A program made the position numbers and the translations under genes. The notes under the pieces were generated by a model. The model ran no database searches. It had not been told where the DNA came from and worked only from the letters and a program-made list of their open reading frames with translations. Positions 31,414-39,874 of a DNA stretch of 40,347 bases are shown here, one piece after another. Every line of letters begins with the position of its first letter. The stretch's first letter is position 1. The DNA comes from an uncultured Eggerthellaceae bacterium (lineage in GTDB: Bacteria; Actinomycetota; Coriobacteriia; Coriobacteriales; Eggerthellaceae). The stretch is from the NCBI GenBank assembly GCA_904420215.1, contig CAJFUR010000111.1, positions 1 through 40,347 of the forward strand, read 5' to 3'.

Positions 31414-34194
31414 ATGATGGACCCAACCGCCACCAACATCGCGGCAGACGCAGCAGGAGCAAGCGCGGCGGCCGCAGCAGCCACAACGGCCGCAGCAGAC
31501 GCAGCAAGCGCAACTGCCGCAACAGGCACACCCGGCACAACAGGAGGCGAAGGCATCATGGACGACCCGCAGACGCCGAAGGCCGCACCGTATTTGCAGA
31601 ACCGCGAGTTGTCTTGGCTCGCCTTCAACGAGCGTGTCCTCGACCAGGGCGCCGACGAGACCGTGCCCCTGCTCGAGCGCCTGAACTTCATCTCCATCTT
31701 CTGGAGCAACCTGCAGGAGTTCTTCATGGTGCGCGTGGGCAGCCTGACCGACCTCGCGCTGGTGAAGAAGCACATCATCGACTCGAAGTCGGGCATGACC
31801 CCCTCCGAGCAGCTCGCCGCCATTTACGGGCGCTGCCGCGAACTCTACCCCATCTACGAGCGCACCTACGAAACGCTGCGCGGCCTTTTGCAAAAGGCAG
31901 GCATCTGCCATCTCCGCCCCGACGACCTGGACGACGAGCAACGCGCCTTCCTGCGCAATCACGTAGACCAAAACGTCCTGCCGTTCCTTTCGCCGCAGAT
32001 CATCAACGCGCGCCATCCCTTCCCCCACCTCGAGAACGGGGCGCTGTACGTGGTGGTGCGCCTGGACGAGCAGGCCGAGGCGGCAGGCGACGGCAAGGGC
32101 GCGCAAGGCGCGGCAGGCGCCAAGGGAAAGGACAAGGCCGCCAAAGGCGCCAAGGACGCGAAGGACACCGCCAACGCCAAGTCGGAAAAGGGCAAGGGCG
32201 GGCACGCGGACAAAGGCAAAGCCAAGTCCGACAAGGCAGACAAGGCCGGCAAGGCCGACCCCACCGAAAAGGCAGCCGTCAAACAGGCGAAAGCAGCGAA
32301 GAACCTCGGCGCCGAAGGCGTGCCGCTGGGGCTGGTGCCCATGCCGCGCCAATGCCAGCGCATCATCGCCCTGCCCGGCGACGGCCTGCAGTTCATCCTG
32401 CTCGAACACGCCATCGAAATGGCGGCGCCCGAGATATTCTCCATGTACAAGGTCAAGCACACCAACGTGGTCTGCGTCACCCGCAACGCCGACCTCGACG
32501 CCACGGAAGGCACCGACGAATCGGACGAGGACTACCGCGAGCACATGAAGCGCATCCTGAAGAAGCGCGCGCGGCTGGCGCCCGTCCGGCTGGAAAGCGA
32601 GCGCAAGCTGTCCAGCACCGTGGGGCCGCTTCTGATGAAGCGCCTCAACCTCAAGGAGCACCAGACGTTCGTGACGTCGGTGCCCCTCGACATGAGCTAC
32701 ACCTACGACGTGGCGGCGCGCCTGCCCGAGAAGCAGCGCGCAACCTTGACGAACGTGCCTTTCGCGCCGCAATGGCCCGCCTCGCTCGACCAGCGCCGCC
32801 CCGTCATCGACCAAGTGGCCGAGCACGAAGTGCTGCTCTCGTACCCCTACGAGAGCATGGACCCGTTCGTGCAGCTGCTGCGCGAGGCGGCGCACGACCC
32901 GGCCGTCGTCTCCATCAAGATCACGCTGTACCGGCTGGCGCGCCAGTCGCATCTGGCGGAGGCCCTCATCGCCGCCGCCGAGGAAGGCAAGGAGGTCACG
33001 GCGCTGTTCGAGCTGCGCGCCCGGTTCGACGAAAGCAACAACATCGAATGGTCGCAGCGCTTCGAGCAGGCCGGCTGCAACGTGATCTACGGGTTCCGCG
33101 ACTACAAGGTGCACTCGAAGATCTGCTGCATCACGCGTCAGACCGAGCACGGCCTGCAACACATCACCCAGCTGGGCACCGGCAACTACAACGAGAAGAC
33201 CGCGCGGCTCTACACCGACCTGTCGTTCATCACCACCGACCCCACCATCGGCCGCGACGCCGTGGAGTTCTTCCGCAACATGGGGCTGGAGAACACCTCC
33301 GACAACTACGACATCCTGTGGGTGGCCCCGCTGCAGATCAAGCCGAAGATCATGGAGCACATAGACGAGCAGATTGCCCTCGCCCGGGCAGGGCGGGCGT
33401 GCGGCGTGTTCTTCAAGACCAACTCCATCACCGACAAGGATATCATGGAGAAGCTGGTGGAGGCCGCGCGGGCGGGCGTTCCCGTGACGCTGTTCGTGCG
33501 CGGCATCTGCTGCCTCGTGCCGGGCGTGCCCGAAGCCACCGAAGGCGTGCGTGTGGTGTCCATCGTGGGTCGCCTGCTGGAGCACAGCCGCATCTACGGG
33601 TTCGGCCCGCGCGAAGACATGAAGATGTACCTTTCGAGCGCCGACCTCATGACCCGCAACATGGAGAAGCGCATCGAGATAGCCTGGCCCGTCCTCAACC
33701 GCGATTTGCGTGCGCAGATACAGAACTACCTGGACATCTGCATGGCCGACACGGCGAAGCTGCGCGAGCTTCTGCCCGACCGCACCTACACGCCGCTGGG
33801 TTTCTTCGCCCGCGAAGACGAACAGGGCCGCACGGTGCGGTTCGACTCCCAGCAACACCTCATCGAGGAGGCGCAGCGCCGCCACCAAAAGGCCGCCGAG
33901 CGGGAGGCGGCCCGCGACGCGAACCGCCCGCATGCGCCGTGGCGCGGGCAGGAGACCGTCGTGGAGGCCGTGGTGCTGCCGTCCGCCGACGCCGTGACGG
34001 TGCCGGCGGACGGTGCCGCAGTGCCGCCGACGCACGGCGGGCAGCCGGACGCCGCATGGCCGGGCGGCGCAGACGGCGCAGGCGGCAGCGCGGGCGAGCC
34101 GCTGCGCGCGCTGGCCGTCGCGCCGCAGCCGGCAACGCGCCCCAGAAAGCCCAGCCTTCTCGCACGCGCGCTCGCCCGTCTCCTGCGGCTTTAG
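31414..34194 (+). CDS. ppk1: Polyphosphate kinase 1 with lysine-rich insertion
   Basis: 926 aa, well above the usual 690-740. PPK1 makes polyphosphate from ATP. Core motifs: LQNRELSWLAFNERVLDQ (N domain), FFMVRVGSLTDL, LRARFDESNNIEWSQ, the catalytic-His region YKVHSKICCITRQ, LEHSRIYGF, and MYLSSADLMTRNMEKRIE. Three additions are visible: an Ala-rich N-terminal 50 residues, a Lys/Ala/Gly-rich block of about 80 residues (219-299) inside the head domain, and a Gly/Ala-rich tail of about 90. GAGGGAG precedes ATG 31414. A second start at 31558 with GGAGG would remove the Ala-rich part, so the true N-terminus is uncertain. Confidence 0.93.
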   Translation: MMDPTATNIAADAAGASAAAAAATTAAADAASATAATGTPGTTGGEGIMDDPQTPKAAPYLQNRELSWLAFNERVLDQGADETVPLLERLNFISIFWSNLQEFFMVRVGSLTDLALVKKHIIDSKSGMTPSEQLAAIYGRCRELYPIYERTYETLRGLLQKAGICHLRPDDLDDEQRAFLRNHVDQNVLPFLSPQIINARHPFPHLENGALYVVVRLDEQAEAAGDGKGAQGAAGAKGKDKAAKGAKDAKDTANAKSEKGKGGHADKGKAKSDKADKAGKADPTEKAAVKQAKAAKNLGAEGVPLGLVPMPRQCQRIIALPGDGLQFILLEHAIEMAAPEIFSMYKVKHTNVVCVTRNADLDATEGTDESDEDYREHMKRILKKRARLAPVRLESERKLSSTVGPLLMKRLNLKEHQTFVTSVPLDMSYTYDVAARLPEKQRATLTNVPFAPQWPASLDQRRPVIDQVAEHEVLLSYPYESMDPFVQLLREAAHDPAVVSIKITLYRLARQSHLAEALIAAAEEGKEVTALFELRARFDESNNIEWSQRFEQAGCNVIYGFRDYKVHSKICCITRQTEHGLQHITQLGTGNYNEKTARLYTDLSFITTDPTIGRDAVEFFRNMGLENTSDNYDILWVAPLQIKPKIMEHIDEQIALARAGRACGVFFKTNSITDKDIMEKLVEAARAGVPVTLFVRGICCLVPGVPEATEGVRVVSIVGRLLEHSRIYGFGPREDMKMYLSSADLMTRNMEKRIEIAWPVLNRDLRAQIQNYLDICMADTAKLRELLPDRTYTPLGFFAREDEQGRTVRFDSQQHLIEEAQRRHQKAAEREAARDANRPHAPWRGQETVVEAVVLPSADAVTVPADGAAVPPTHGGQPDAAWPGGADGAGGSAGEPLRALAVAPQPATRPRKPSLLARALARLLRL

Positions 34195-34236
34195 GGGCGC
34201 AGGAGAGCGGGGGCGCGGCACGCCATGGGAAGGCGA

Positions 34237-34286
34237 GGGCTGCGCCGTTCGCGGCGCGGCCGGCGGCGCCGCGAACGGCGCAGCCC
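34237..34286. terminator. 21-bp hairpin between convergent ppk1 and response-regulator genes
   Basis: GGGCTGCGCCGTTCGCGGCGC (34237-34257) pairs perfectly with 34266-34286 around an 8-base loop. It sits between convergent genes and is likely a shared terminator, although T-runs are poor on both strands. Confidence 0.6.
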
Positions 34287-34288
34287 GT

Positions 34289-35017
34289 CTACCCGCCCAG
34301 CTTGTAACCGAAACGCCACACGGTTTGCAGATACTGGGGCTTGCTGGGATCCTTCTCAATTTTCAGGCGAATGCGCCGGATATACACGGGTATGCTGATG
34401 GCCTCGCCGGTGTACTCGCTGCCCCAGATGGTTTCCACCAGCTCCTCGTTCGTGAACACCTCACCGGGATGATCGGCCATCAGGGCAAGGATCTGGAACT
34501 CCTTCGGCGTGAGAGTAACTGCCCTGCCAGCCACCGTCACCTCGTAGCGGCGGGGATCGATGGTGAGGTCGCCAAGAGTGACCGGATGCATGAGCCGGCG
34601 CGTTTCGACCGGGGAAAGCGCCGTTGCCTCGCCATCTGCCGGGACGGCCCCCATGGCGGCCCGACGCAAAAGGGCGCCCACGCGCAGCACGATCTCGTCG
34701 TCGTCGAAGGGCTTCACCACGTAATCGTCGGCCCCCACTGCGAAACCGCGCTTCTTGTCTACGATGTCGCCCTTGGCCGACAGGATGAGCACCGGCACGT
34801 CCTTCCGCATGCCGCGAATCCGCTCCACCACCTCGAACCCGTCGAGCTTGGGCATCATGACATCCAAGATGGCCAGATCGGGCTGTTCGCGCCAGAACAC
34901 GTCCACGGCCTCGCGCCCGTCGTGGGCCACGCACACCTCGTAGCCGGCGTCTTCCAAGATCATGCGCACCGCTTCGCACAAACTGCGTTCGTCGTCGGCC
35001 AGCAGAACCTTCGTCAC
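34289..35017 (-). CDS. OmpR/PhoB-type response regulator
   Basis: 242 aa. Receiver domain (1-120): LLADDERSL, phosphorylation Asp52 in LAILDVMMPKLDG, LSAKGD and VVKPFDDDEI. Winged-helix DNA-binding domain (about 150-242): LTPKEFQILALMADHPGEVFTNEELVETIWG and VYIRRIRLKIE. The start is GTG 35017, whose bases overlap the kinase stop (GTGA) and which has a GGGGGAGAGGGG site. This is better than an upstream ATG at 35053 that lies inside the kinase gene. It is coupled with the kinase and ends at the hairpin shared with ppk1. Likely targets are the upstream cytochrome gene or other respiratory genes. Confidence 0.93.
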   Translation of the reverse strand: MTKVLLADDERSLCEAVRMILEDAGYEVCVAHDGREAVDVFWREQPDLAILDVMMPKLDGFEVVERIRGMRKDVPVLILSAKGDIVDKKRGFAVGADDYVVKPFDDDEIVLRVGALLRRAAMGAVPADGEATALSPVETRRLMHPVTLGDLTIDPRRYEVTVAGRAVTLTPKEFQILALMADHPGEVFTNEELVETIWGSEYTGEAISIPVYIRRIRLKIEKDPSKPQYLQTVWRFGYKLGG

Positions 35018-35796
35018 CGCCCCTCTCCCCCTTCGTCCTCGTCTGGCGGGCATTGAAGGGGAAGCTGCACCGTGAACACGCTGCCCTTTCCCACTTCGCT
35101 TTCCACGCTCACCGTGCCACCGAGTTTTTCGGTCAGGCTTTTCACCAGATAAAGCCCCAACCCGCTGCCGCCTGCGGGCGGCTCGTCGCCTCTGCTGGGA
35201 CGATCGAACTTCTGGAAAATGGTTTCGAAGTCTTCGCGCCTGATGCCGCAGCCGGTGTCGCTCACACGCAACACGGCCGCTTGGCTGTTCGCGGCGGAAT
35301 AGGCTTCGACGTCCACTGCGCCGCCGGGTCCCGTGTATTTCAGCGCGTTGCTCACCAAGTTCATGGCAATTTTGCGCACCGCCTCCGCATCGGTGCGCAA
35401 AAAAGGGATTTCAGGGTCAACCGTGCGCGTAAGACGAATGCCTTCTTTGATGGCCAGAGGCTCGGCCACCGAAAACACCACCTCCACCACGTCCACGAGA
35501 TCCACGTCGCTGCACTGCACCCTCAAACTGCCGGCCTCGAGCTTCGCAGCGTCAATGGTGTTGTTCACCATGTTCAGAAGCGTGGTGCTGTTCTGTTTGA
35601 TTTCCTCGACAAGCCGCCGTTCGGCCGAGTCGTCGCCGGCATGGGACTTCTCCCAAATGTCCGTGAACGCGATGATGGAGGACAGCGGCGTGCGCAACTC
35701 GTGGCTCATCGTTGCCAGGAAGTCGGACTTCTGCCGGTTCTCGTCCTCGAGCCGCCGGTTCGACCGCTCCAACGGACGCGTTATCCACCGATGCAT
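35014..35796 (-). CDS. Histidine kinase catalytic half (separated from its sensor by an apparent frameshift)
   Basis: 260 aa as read from ATG 35796. H-box SDFLATMSHELRTPLSS (His32), N-box KIAMNLVSNALKYT, G1 VSDTGCGI, F-box FQKFDRPSRG and G2 GGSGLGLYLVKSL are all intact. There is no membrane segment and no ribosome site before the ATG. The preceding sensor gene ends 16 bases inside this one in another frame, just after its second membrane helix, exactly where a linker to this kinase would be expected (LLSR then MHRWITRPLERSNRRLEDEN). The two are most simply halves of one heme-sensing kinase. Confidence 0.88.
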   Translation of the reverse strand: MHRWITRPLERSNRRLEDENRQKSDFLATMSHELRTPLSSIIAFTDIWEKSHAGDDSAERRLVEEIKQNSTTLLNMVNNTIDAAKLEAGSLRVQCSDVDLVDVVEVVFSVAEPLAIKEGIRLTRTVDPEIPFLRTDAEAVRKIAMNLVSNALKYTGPGGAVDVEAYSAANSQAAVLRVSDTGCGIRREDFETIFQKFDRPSRGDEPPAGGSGLGLYLVKSLTEKLGGTVSVESEVGKGSVFTVQLPLQCPPDEDEGGEGR

Positions 35797-36482
35797 CGGG
35801 ACAGCAGCACCGCCACAATGGCGGCCGCAAGCAGGATGAAGAACCCCACCGAGCGGAAGAATTCGGCGCGCGACTCCCGCACGTAGGAATCCACGGGAAT
35901 GGTGATGCTCACCGCACCGGCCACGTCGCCCAGATCCATGCCTTCGCGCAGAAACCCCGTTTCATCGGGAGTGCCCGCAGGATCCCCATGGCACTCCAGG
36001 CAATTCCACTTGATTTCGAGCACCGAAGCGTAGCGGAACACCGGTTTGCCGTCCTGCTCGGCCATCTCATAGTATTCTGTCGCCCCATCCTCCGTGAATC
36101 GACGAAGGGCTGCCCGCTCGAATTCGTCGGGCACGTCGGTTGCCGATCGCGGGTTCTCGCGCACGTAGCGGATGCCGTAGCCATCGGAATCGCGCGTGAA
36201 GCGCTGGGCAATGGCCTTGCCTGCCATGGAGCAGTAAATGCCCTTGAAGTCATACGTGCCGTCGGCATTGACGTTTATGGCCTGCTGGGATTCGTCGATG
36301 TAGTCCCACACGGCGCTCATCTCGGTGTTCAAGGTGCGCGCCTCTGCAAGAACCTTGCTTTCCACGGCGGCGTTCTGGGCCCATTGGGTCCAAGCAATGT
36401 AAGCTGCCGCGGCAACCACCACAACCACCGTGACCAATGCCGCCAACTTGAGGGAAAGCCGCCCCGGTTCCGTTTTCCCCAT
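35781..36482 (-). CDS. Heme-binding (DUF3365/Tll0287-like) sensor half of a histidine kinase
   Basis: 233 aa from ATG 36482 (GGAGGG upstream). A first membrane helix (about 12-31), an extracytoplasmic domain of about 180 residues with one c-type heme motif CLECH (161-165), and a second helix (about 212-228). The domain matches the DUF3365/Tll0287-like heme sensor family found on kinases that respond to redox or nitrogen oxides. It stops after LLSRCIGG. A single inserted base near that point would join it to the downstream kinase. It lies after the cytochrome gene, beyond a terminator. Confidence 0.82.
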   Translation of the reverse strand: MGKTEPGRLSLKLAALVTVVVVVAAAAYIAWTQWAQNAAVESKVLAEARTLNTEMSAVWDYIDESQQAINVNADGTYDFKGIYCSMAGKAIAQRFTRDSDGYGIRYVRENPRSATDVPDEFERAALRRFTEDGATEYYEMAEQDGKPVFRYASVLEIKWNCLECHGDPAGTPDETGFLREGMDLGDVAGAVSITIPVDSYVRESRAEFFRSVGFFILLAAAIVAVLLSRCIGG

Positions 36483-36505
36483 GACGCCCTCCACGTCTCC
36501 TTCGC

Positions 36506-36543
36506 GCAAAAAGCCAGCACACCCTCCCCAAGGGCGTGCTGGC
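36506..36543 (-). terminator. Intrinsic terminator after the pentaheme cytochrome gene
   Basis: Stem GCCAGCAC (36513-36520) with GTGCTGGC (36536-36543), plus further pairs inside. Minus-strand T-run GGCTTTTTGCG follows. A plus-strand run (CTTTTT at 36547) also makes it potentially bidirectional. Confidence 0.8.
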
Positions 36544-36566
36544 CAACTTTTTCAGCCGAAGCTTCG

Positions 36567-37850
36567 CTAGGCCAAGCTGTCAATGGCCTCCGTCACCATT
36601 TGACGACCCTGCTGCATCAGGCTCATCATCTGATCGAAGTTATGGGCGGCCTTCTTGCCCACATTCTCGCCCTCATGCCCATAAGTGTAGCGCAAATACC
36701 AACTGCCCTTCGACCAAGCCATGCGCGCCTCGTCCAAAGTGGCCTCGTCCACGTTGCCCGTCGCGGCAGCGTCGGCAATAGCGTCTTTCAGCACTTCCAG
36801 ATTCTCCCGCATCCACAGCTGCCCCTCGGCAAGCTGCTCCTCTTTGTCCAGCACGAACTCTTTCATGGCCTCCGGAGAGTCAATACCTTGATTTTTATGG
36901 CACGTCAGGCAATAGTCCAGCGCCACAGGATTCTCGAGAGGCGAGCCTGATGCATCGTGACTCGTGTACGTTTCGCCCGTTTCGGGGTCGTTCGTCTGCG
37001 GCATATGGCACGAGGTGCACGTCAACCCCAAGCTCTGGTGGTTGCTTCCTTGGAAATTCTCCAAGTCAACCACCGAACCGCCACCGTAGTATTTCAACCC
37101 CGTTTCCTCGTCGTAGTCGGTAATGTAGCCGCCCTCGCCGCCGGGAACCGCTTTCGAAAGGCCCTCGGCTTCGGAATCGAGGAACGTTTGGAAAAGCCCA
37201 TCGGCACTCACGCCGTTACGGTAAATGTCGATGGCATCCCAATCGGTTTCCCACAAGTTCTCGGACGTGGCAGAATGGCACTGCCCGCACACGACATCCG
37301 CTTCAGGGAACTCGTAGCTCTTGGAAACGGCCTTGAACGTTTCGTTCCACGGCTCCAACACTTCTGCGGGATTGTCGCCATGGCACGTCCGACAATCCCA
37401 GAACTCCATGTCGGTAAATTCGTCGGCATAGCTGGCCATGGGAGAATCGAGCACCTCGGTGCTCGAACCATGGGCATTCACTATTTCGGTGAACCACGAG
37501 GAATGGCACCCCATGCAGCGTACCGAGTACGTGGCATCGGGAATGAAGGCCTCCATTTCCTCGGCCAGCAGCGCGTGGCTGTGGGAACGGTTGTCGCCAT
37601 CGCGTTCCTCGACGACATTCGCCCCGTTCAAAAACGAGGCGGTCTGCAACGGATACACTTCCTGCCAGTCGGCAATGTGCGCAACCCCGTTTGCCCCCAG
37701 CGTCACCTCGGGCACGGCCGGCGATGCCGCATTCGACGCTTCACCGCCGCCGGTCGCCTGAGGAGCGCAACCTGCCAAAGCCGCCCCGCCGGCAACGATG
37801 CCGCAAAGAGCCACTGTGGCAACGCCCATGCCCAGCTTCTTGCCTTTCAT
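36567..37850 (-). CDS. NrfA-family (cytochrome c552) pentaheme lipoprotein
   Basis: 427 aa from ATG 37850 (AAGGAGG upstream). Lipoprotein signal ending LAGC (Cys28), so it is anchored outside the membrane. Five CxxCH hemes: 112-116, 153-157, 188-192, 278-282, 314-318. The pattern of CGQCH, CTSCHMPQT, YTSHDASGSPLENP and YTYGHEGENVGKKAAHN fits the ammonia-forming nitrite reductase family. Differences: heme 1 is CxxCH, not the usual CxxCK; no Tyr follows heme 3 (CHSATS in place of CHVEYY); and no NrfH partner is next to it. Nitrite reduction is therefore possible but not assured. A heme-sensing kinase is downstream. Confidence 0.85.
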   Translation of the reverse strand: MKGKKLGMGVATVALCGIVAGGAALAGCAPQATGGGEASNAASPAVPEVTLGANGVAHIADWQEVYPLQTASFLNGANVVEERDGDNRSHSHALLAEEMEAFIPDATYSVRCMGCHSSWFTEIVNAHGSSTEVLDSPMASYADEFTDMEFWDCRTCHGDNPAEVLEPWNETFKAVSKSYEFPEADVVCGQCHSATSENLWETDWDAIDIYRNGVSADGLFQTFLDSEAEGLSKAVPGGEGGYITDYDEETGLKYYGGGSVVDLENFQGSNHQSLGLTCTSCHMPQTNDPETGETYTSHDASGSPLENPVALDYCLTCHKNQGIDSPEAMKEFVLDKEEQLAEGQLWMRENLEVLKDAIADAAATGNVDEATLDEARMAWSKGSWYLRYTYGHEGENVGKKAAHNFDQMMSLMQQGRQMVTEAIDSLA

Positions 37851-37943
37851 CGTCTCCTCCTTCTTGTAGAGCGATTGCTTCCACCCTGCAAAGAGGATAC
37901 GTTTCAAAAGCCCGATTGGCCATTGAGCAAGATTTGCATTCAG

Positions 37944-37959
37944 ATTGCGCATTCGCAAT
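37944..37959. promoter_or_regulatory. CRP/FNR-like dyad upstream of the pentaheme cytochrome gene
   Basis: ATTGCG-CATT-CGCAAT, a perfect 6-bp dyad with a 4-base spacer, the geometry of CRP/FNR-family boxes (TTGxx-N4-xxCAA). It is about 95-110 bases before the cytochrome start and 15 bases after the glmM stop. Confidence 0.4.
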
Positions 37960-37974
37960 AGTTGCGTGTTGCGC

Positions 37975-39309
37975 CTACAGCTCCGCCTCCACCACTGCGG
38001 CGATGGCGCGGGCATGGCGTTCGGCCACGTCGGCCTCGGAAGCCTCCACCATGACCCGCACGCACGGTTCGGTGCCGCTCGGGCGGATGATCACGCGGCC
38101 ATTCTCGCCCAGTTCGGCCTCTGCCGCAGCCACCGCCTGCGCAACGGCCTGACTGCCTTCGAGCGCATGCTTGTCACGCACTTGCACGTTGACGAGAGCC
38201 TGTGGGAACCGCGTCATCACCGCGGCCGCCTCCGCGACGGACTTGCCCGCACGCTTGCACGCCGCCAGGAACTGCAGCGCCGTCACCAGGCCGTCGCCCG
38301 TGGAGTTGTGCTCGAGGAAGATCATGTGGCCGCTCTGCTCGCCGCCGATCACATAGCCGTTCTCACGCATGGCCTCGAGCACGTAGCGGTCGCCCACCTT
38401 CGTCTGCACCAGCTCGATGCCCGCGTCGCGCAAAGCATGCGAAAGGCCCAGGTTGCACATGACCGTAGACACGGCGGCGTTGCCGGCAAGCAGGCCGCGC
38501 TCCTTGAGGTCGATGGCGCACACGGCCTCCACCACGTCGCCGTCGATCTCGTTGCCTCGCGCGTCCACCAACATGACGCGGTCGGCGTCGCCGTCGTGGG
38601 CGATGCCGACGTCCGCCCCAATTTCCGACACCAAGTCGCGCACGGGGCCCAAGTGGGTGGAACCGCACTGCACGTTTATGTCGGTGCCGTCGAAGTCCTC
38701 GTTGATCACCGTGACGTCGGCGCCCAAGCGGCGCAGCGCCTCGGGGCTCGTCATGCACGATGCGCCATGCCCCACGTCGAGCGCCACTTTGAGACCAGAA
38801 AAGTCGATGCCCTCGTCGGCCACCGTGGCCACCGCATGCGCGATATACAGCTCGCACGCTTCCTCCACCGGCAGCGCCACGCCCACGGCGTCGCCCGCCG
38901 GCAGGTCCGCAGGCGCGGCGCCGCCCGCGGCAACGAACGCCTCTATCTCGTCCTCCACCGCATCGGGCAATTTGAAGCCCGCGTTGTCGAACAGCTTGAT
39001 GCCGTTGTATTCCGGAGGATTGTGCGAGGCCGATATCACCACGCCGCCGTCGCACACCAGCTCGCGCACCAGAAGCGCGATGGCTGGCGTGGGAACGATG
39101 CCGGCGAGCAGTGCCGTACCGCCCATCGACATGACGCCGGCCGCCACGGCGGATTCCAGCATGTCGCCCGAAAGGCGCGTGTCTTTGCCAACGAGGATGG
39201 TCTTGCCCTGGAAGGCCACCGCCGCCTGACCCAACTTGAATGCCAAGTCGCACGTCAACTCCGCGTTCGCCACACCGCGAACGCCATCGGTCCCGAACAG
39301 CCTTGCCAT
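37975..39309 (-). CDS. glmM: Phosphoglucosamine mutase
   Basis: 444 aa, standard length. Converts glucosamine-6-P to glucosamine-1-P for cell-wall UDP-GlcNAc. N-terminal RLFGTDGVRGVAN, the phosphoserine loop VVISASHNPPEYNGIK (Ser95), the Mg2+ loop HDGDADRVMLVDARG, sugar-binding GGEQSGHMIF, and the phosphate-binding end RPSGTEPCVRVMVEA. ATG 39309 overlaps the hisE stop by one base (TGATG), so translation is coupled. Confidence 0.96.
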   Translation of the reverse strand: MARLFGTDGVRGVANAELTCDLAFKLGQAAVAFQGKTILVGKDTRLSGDMLESAVAAGVMSMGGTALLAGIVPTPAIALLVRELVCDGGVVISASHNPPEYNGIKLFDNAGFKLPDAVEDEIEAFVAAGGAAPADLPAGDAVGVALPVEEACELYIAHAVATVADEGIDFSGLKVALDVGHGASCMTSPEALRRLGADVTVINEDFDGTDINVQCGSTHLGPVRDLVSEIGADVGIAHDGDADRVMLVDARGNEIDGDVVEAVCAIDLKERGLLAGNAAVSTVMCNLGLSHALRDAGIELVQTKVGDRYVLEAMRENGYVIGGEQSGHMIFLEHNSTGDGLVTALQFLAACKRAGKSVAEAAAVMTRFPQALVNVQVRDKHALEGSQAVAQAVAAAEAELGENGRVIIRPSGTEPCVRVMVEASEADVAERHARAIAAVVEAEL

Positions 39310-39746
39310 CACTTGCCCCTTCTCACATGTCCTTCGCACAACCGGGTGCCGCCCGCGGGACGCTCGTCTGCCGTCATCCGGGCATTGAGTTCGGCGGCCA
39401 GTTCCTCCAGCGGAATGTCGTAGCGCTCCAACACCACGAGCACATGGTACAGCACGTCTGCCGCCTCGTAACGCAAGTGATCGATGGCCGCGTCGCGTTC
39501 TGCAGAAGGCGCGTCGGGCACGCAGGGTAGCGCCTCCACGTCCTTGGCGGCCAGCGCCACCTCCCCCGCTTCTTCCATGACCTTCTTCAGCGCCGCGTCC
39601 GGCGCGCCGGCCAGCAGGCGGTGCGTGTAGCTTTCCTCCCCCGCCCCGCGACGGGCGGCAATGGTGGCGGCCAGTGCCTCCAGCGTCGCGCCGATTTGGG
39701 ACGCAGGCGGCGTTTCGCCTGTTGGTATAAAGGTTTTGCGGCTCAT
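39309..39746 (-). CDS. hisE: Phosphoribosyl-ATP pyrophosphatase
   Basis: 145 aa. Second step of histidine synthesis: PR-ATP to PR-AMP. All-alpha MazG-like fold with LEALAATIAARRG, SYTHRLLAGAPDAALKKVMEEAGEVALAAKD (metal-binding EExxE) and ADVLYHVLVVLERYDIPLEELAAELNAR. It has about 20 extra residues at each end compared with the typical enzyme. AAGGTGGG precedes ATG 39746. It is upstream of glmM in a two-gene unit; no other his gene is in the window. Confidence 0.92.
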   Translation of the reverse strand: MSRKTFIPTGETPPASQIGATLEALAATIAARRGAGEESYTHRLLAGAPDAALKKVMEEAGEVALAAKDVEALPCVPDAPSAERDAAIDHLRYEAADVLYHVLVVLERYDIPLEELAAELNARMTADERPAGGTRLCEGHVRRGK

Positions 39747-39755
39747 GAACCCACC

Positions 39756-39785
39756 TTGCCTGTTGCGGACGAAACGTGGTACAAT
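39756..39785 (+). promoter_or_regulatory. Plus-strand promoter for the short antisense RNA
   Basis: TTGCCT (39756-39761), 18-base spacer, TACAAT (39780-39785). A good sigma-70-type promoter pointing away from hisE and into the small peptide gene. Confidence 0.6.
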
Positions 39786-39791
39786 ACCGGT

Positions 39792-39874
39792 ACCAGCAAA
39801 GCCCGGGTGGTGTAACCTTGGCGGGCGGCGCGGGATTTGTTAGGAGGGCCGGTGGCAGCCGGCCCTTTCCTTTT
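39792..39874 (+). ncRNA. Predicted short antisense RNA
   Basis: An approximately 83-nt transcript bounded by the promoter at 39756-39785 and the intrinsic terminator ending at 39874. Its last 35 nt are antisense to the end of the 49-aa membrane peptide gene on the minus strand. There is no open frame or known RNA family. The 5' end is an estimate. Confidence 0.5.

Noticed and set aside
30190-34359. A 1389-codon open frame on the minus strand opposite ppx and ppk1
   Set aside because: It is the GC-rich shadow of two well-recognised plus-strand genes, with repetitive His/Val/Gly/Arg composition and no domain.
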